Shown: positions 21,201-22,131 of the stretch, in pieces
Position numbering within the stretch: the first letter of the stretch is position 1
Layout: every line of letters starts with the position of its first letter
Virus record (IMG/VR): IMGVR_UViG_3300020445_000091
Coordinates: 1-22,131 of that record
Length of the DNA stretch: 22,131 nt
Reading direction: 5' to 3' (one strand)
DNA from: a virus
Notes under the pieces: model-generated
The model's input: only the letters and a program-made list of their open reading frames with translations
The model's database searches: none
What the model was told of the DNA's origin: nothing
Made by a program: the position numbers and the translations under genes

Positions 21201-22131
21201 GAGATCTGGCACACCAGGTGTTCCTTTAGGTGCTGGTCAATATCCGTTTGTTAAATTCTCTGTATTAGGTGATGTAACTAATATCTCTTACTACTTCGAT
21301 CCATCCAGGACTGGCACTGACTCTCCTGTTGGACCTCTATCCTTCATTGATGTTATTACTACTCCATTTGAAGGCACATTTGCTGTTACCGAAGTACCAA
21401 CAGATACTAGTTTTAAATTCCAATTATTAAAAGAGCCAGAGAGAAACAACGCTGAAGTTGGCACTGATGAATTTGATCAAGTCTATTCATACTATTCAAC
21501 TACTTCCACAAGAGCAGTTGGACCTATCAATACAATTCAATTGGTTTCTCCAGGTGGATTCTATCAGAAGTTACCTATCATTAGTGATATTGCATCCTTC
21601 AGACAAGTTGAGAAGGTTGTAATTCTTGATGGAGGTACTGAGTATGCTCCAGGTGTTTACTATGACGTACCAATTGCTGGAGACGGTGAAGGTGGTAAAG
21701 TAACTATTACTGTTGAAGTTGATGATGAGGTTGGATCAGGTACTCTTACTAATGCTCAAGTAGCAGACCCAGGTAAAGGATATACTATTGCATCTGTTGA
21801 TATTGATGCTATTCCTGGAATCTTAGGTCAGACACTTGCAGGTTCTGGTGGTGCTGTTAGTGTTGTTATTCCTGCTGAAGGTACTGGTGCATCTGTATTC
21901 TTAACAGGTAATAATATTGGTAAGATTAAGAGACTGAAAAATAATGAATTTGGTTTCGGTTACTCACATGACTATACCTTAAAACCAGAGATTACATTCC
22001 CTGTTAACCTACAACTCTTTAATACATCAATACTAAGTCAGATTAAGATAACCAACCCAGGTGCTGGTTATACTTCAACTCCTGCTGTTGTAATTGAAGG
22101 TGGTGGTGGATCTGGTGCTGAGGCAGAAGCA
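12244..22131 (+). CDS. Giant modular virion protein in the gene 7 position (partial, more than 3,296 aa)
   Basis: ATG 12244, 5 bases after gp6, opens a frame with no stop to the window edge. It lies where T4 has gene 7 (1032 aa); N-terminal homology to gp7 is not proven. Approximate order: helical segment 1-60; beta repeats with GxGY 350-625; helical segment 655-745 (VIKNITDFYISKGTKLATQY, YYPKDEI) of a type I recall from marine T4-like virion proteins; NGTIRVNDEEEVQY around 840; HGL module 968-1020; second GxGY array 1134-1357; YHYH-like HSPIIGWAFDGNPIYGPYGY near 1430-1455; EF-hand loop 1619-1630; more GxGY; propeller-like 1860-2140; LamG-like 2245-2430; two carbohydrate-binding-like units 2656-2706 and 2733-2783; GxGY repeats at the edge. 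I infer a peripheral baseplate or fibre protein binding host surface sugars. Confidence 0.8.
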   Translation, partial: MPITKNINVSDRVENQLPEFIRQEDRQLVNFLFEYYKSQEKTGRPYDILNNLLRYLDLDSYTSEELSSSTKLLNEIGLYDKKIEVEEIDGFQRQNGSLMIDNEVIYYESVTRGPDVIITPGISFPQFNKKKQQLENPFTLFDGVENNFQLSFLGTPVAPPSAEHLIVITYNTMLVPDVDYFIEGFNIRFDSPPRDRTGADDSEFTRLTYLVGYSDQTITVTDSIPYQEWQNTKEYPLRVNGSSYTPTSEIGLIINKNGRLQVPYEDFTVFEDRVVFKNEIGAADAIHIRSVEYIAPSYGSGATAIAKVANDGTIGALIPKDGGSKYRLDFAPKVTITSNDGRGSTARSLIGGIKDINLIDGGQGYNSYNPPIPIVASPNDPNGTAAQISLTVNDTTGMVDSLTITNSGSGYDFIPAISFKNPGGAIITQPTIDSEGRVNVDTITVSTMGSGYSNPPLVYIDQAPDGGINAQAIAKINQDGQVYEIQITNRGRGYLTPPRTKIIDPIGAQVLDVTVASGSVTNIEMLTGGQGYTDAPSVYIVDDRKDGYGVPIGGTGALAQATIFNGEITDINIINFGTGYSETEPPKIYIAEPRAARASVDVGFDQVTGFAIIEEGANYSPSAFLGCARGVSGPVAYDNLHNEIYAGEAALRQSNHPAGSYVTNLDSLFIKEVFDKFRRQYLPTLDIDFSKVNPVQVIKNITDFYISKGTKLATQYLFKILFGEDVDLYYPKDEIISPSHATWVVDTILRAELIEGDAANLIDSQINQYADEVDTSVTNASALIENVITIIEGTDTIYELAISEETLVGKFIIPYKTRLVEPLSLDGQILTVDSTIGWPERNGTIRVNDEEEVQYKEKSLNQFIECTRSKNGVVEDWDPGTIVQSDIYVYVNRGTSTECKLRVLGIAEAGTTVLNDTGSYYLQGDKLKVANLGSTAEELRLQSWLYNVKKLIQVNNITPGGVNNQTATVVCDNPHGLLVSDQVTIYGANPVVYNGTFTVTSRIDQFTFSYVIAVPTEIVPGGNILLSVDLNRGKSDITSINKVVSEFTTNIQNAFFNDNYVYVAASGLPNYKIGPFTGSALIPGNQRKLLRFPRLVQTISERKTVDPGTPIGAWINGVSIWSYKSREFIQYGPLTSITVTNSGIDYDAGAKPNVEITGGGGTGATAEVIVNGSLDSFEVTEGGSGYTFSPLVSIVGGNGSGATAQAVITGGRVTRILVEQPGKNYTTQPLVSITGGGGSGATATANVRGTIQSVNVTNFGSGYTSLPSIKVNSGEGALAQPIVINGRIVSIAIINSGESYTTAPTVIINGDGFGAIAKATIGTIGEDKGRVLGITITNKGIGYTQGLTTVRLEAVGQLATFTPTVYQWNKNLEYDLDTKFDNARGYVFTGYNNQFGGEYAHLSDPKELRYVVGDNVFLDPVTQTFKELESNYQHSPIIGWAFDGNPIYGPYGYIDPTDANSGIRRMRTSFKLKTNVVYDEITNPDPARVDGPPISTYPAGTFVDDYYYDFQSGDLDNYNGRFCKTPDYPDGTYAYFVTIDASESGLPEYPYICGPQFNSLPDDWNFSQIATQENIPDGVVRYRDPYTDVDIDVDRQPNQEADVFTTEIEGYPIIFEIQDSNNDGLIDANEQQELLEMSEEATLQIYDYFPKVSEESRVDIEVETTTQFENAQIDGFVVENPGESYQVNDTVFFDNEGTGGFGASALIESVQGQRIIGYQKEIIGDRPYGVITTAEGHELRQQDEIIVNSRPVIDNTSKIYRMKVVAGVERIDITQAGTGYNLDIPPTFELITASGQDAELSLQLEGTGQINAVNIINSGNGYDDDNPPQIRVSHPQQFKKTRYWLTEYKEAAGQVTIHHSITTAQRYTYICGSVLEADGDQAAILAKFDDLGQLIWERDLIPVNGGTKKAEFVKMHIDDAPENDIIYVVGQSYDPNNSQYNPDVWLGKYESGFNNANAPDGVLLWQKSIAGISGLSRRDWVTGIDLDQDGRIYLCGYTDSNSPDPNDMWVIQCSIDGDLVEKRKLASADDSEEMHQIKWISDDRFMFVGVNDQNDDCIFGVFFYDGANIEIDWIRQIPTVGGYVRDPRFIIDNYNDVVLIWNVYNSATSKWEKIQINKFPVATANTAWTWSKTVTISGNVDSIKHAGISLDVFGNYTLVTDIIESQNQRYSVIHYLKYDGTVIKETKVDDTANIGFQTKWHTVDNSGDCILAVDRRQSDQIASYRFNNDTARDEDTTKQNLSTMAFHTTANAWVDTSIQKFGVGSLKLSGICPFKLPALNLTGKEWSYRAWFSMATAQQTAQNTKPLFFDITPVAGDSIQVELDGDSTSGNYEKFVIYVNSVEVASSPVATNWTTFGGAAWCHVTFQKREESLGLYQYEIFLNGNLVCNYQSTSDISVADATFAGKYSGPNSGNSFIGWIDDLVVDDIAPYTTAYTLPGEEIPVTTSISDSALIKFDRLHDKRASYTLTGVSKWSTIEFTDIETPTTWADLNISAFSPWDLGAGGLQILDMSQVAATFIPGTYSFTTTKSEYATKTSTVPSPLGKTLEISADVISKFYIRDALYQKIDNVLEFTFNQDVKLTKGAIIQQFNSAGVTQAYGTIVKVPEGTLLNPGFGNKYQVGKMYGTFNDDDRFRTDVADVNQIAGQYFNIDEPESPWQAATVYAQGDRVYYDKKIYEALGAGTSGTIPPTHTAGQASDGNINWVFIDDAGKFTLDLTQHPYPMPQYQGGDMPEWDNNLLYVVGQRVRHKLNVYEVASGGAGVSGTTAPVHTTGDASDGSVTWTFISTSEPISDYARNLGYDLGNNYTVQIIEIHPGSLYIPEDVISVNAGNITVAEDEKSVVVGGLASVKKIRVTARLEKDIIRTATARTKYVYCTSNSAHNFDAGSIIFTEGFTGTQFNGSFFIDQVIGSREYTFGIRDVAVSDPAFNNNAINSVNIYAKHPTLEFTRNHQYVFDVSDTSNFGYYLSFSQDNQYKLEYSFNNIERSGTPGVPLGAGQYPFVKFSVLGDVTNISYYFDPSRTGTDSPVGPLSFIDVITTPFEGTFAVTEVPTDTSFKFQLLKEPERNNAEVGTDEFDQVYSYYSTTSTRAVGPINTIQLVSPGGFYQKLPIISDIASFRQVEKVVILDGGTEYAPGVYYDVPIAGDGEGGKVTITVEVDDEVGSGTLTNAQVADPGKGYTIASVDIDAIPGILGQTLAGSGGAVSVVIPAEGTGASVFLTGNNIGKIKRLKNNEFGFGYSHDYTLKPEITFPVNLQLFNTSILSQIKITNPGAGYTSTPAVVIEGGGGSGAEAEA

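Overview
The window reads as part of a T4-like marine myovirus genome, most likely a cyanophage of Synechococcus or Prochlorococcus. Evidence: every supported gene is on the + strand, genes are packed with 1-8 nt overlaps, and the DNA is AT-rich. The baseplate wedge genes 25 and 6 are adjacent, a T4-type late promoter (TATAAATA) precedes gene 25, and several small proteins match, from memory, types typical of cyanomyoviruses. The host assignment is inference. It is helped by DnaA-box-like sites of the TTTTCCACA form reported for cyanobacteria.

Region 1 (1-2958) is a run of about ten small genes (35-111 aa) of unknown function, probably early or middle genes, plus the 3' end of another gene at 1-123. 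Several overlap by 4-8 nt. Only one (2145) has a near-perfect Shine-Dalgarno sequence.

Region 2 (2959-3777) looks regulatory. It holds five DnaA-box-like sites (three exact TTTTCCACA, one TTATCCACA, one weaker), an exact TTGACA-17-TATAAT promoter embedded in inverted repeats, two small genes (56 aa each), and about 190 non-coding bases rich in palindromes built around ACTAATTAACA. This is the best candidate in the window for an undescribed replication or control element.

Region 3 (3778-9641) starts the virion section. It encodes an NlpC/P60-like tail-tip hydrolase, a 53-aa AbrB/MazE-like protein, a second strong sigma70-type promoter, a coiled-coil protein, a 1371-aa modular structural protein with DUF5648-like and carbohydrate-binding-like modules, a Cys-rich PAAR-like spike tip, and a 45-aa basic protein. 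The 101-aa, 1371-aa and PAAR genes are chained by 1-nt stop/start overlaps.

Region 4 (9642-22131) is the late baseplate operon: late promoter, gp25, gp6, then a giant reading frame that runs off the window (over 3,296 codons). It occupies the place gene 7 has in T4 and combines a helical baseplate-type module with two arrays of GxGY beta repeats, a YHYH-like segment, an EF-hand loop, a propeller-like region, a LamG-like fold and two tandem carbohydrate-binding-like modules. Together regions 3 and 4 appear to encode the hub tip, wedge and surface-binding parts of the tail.
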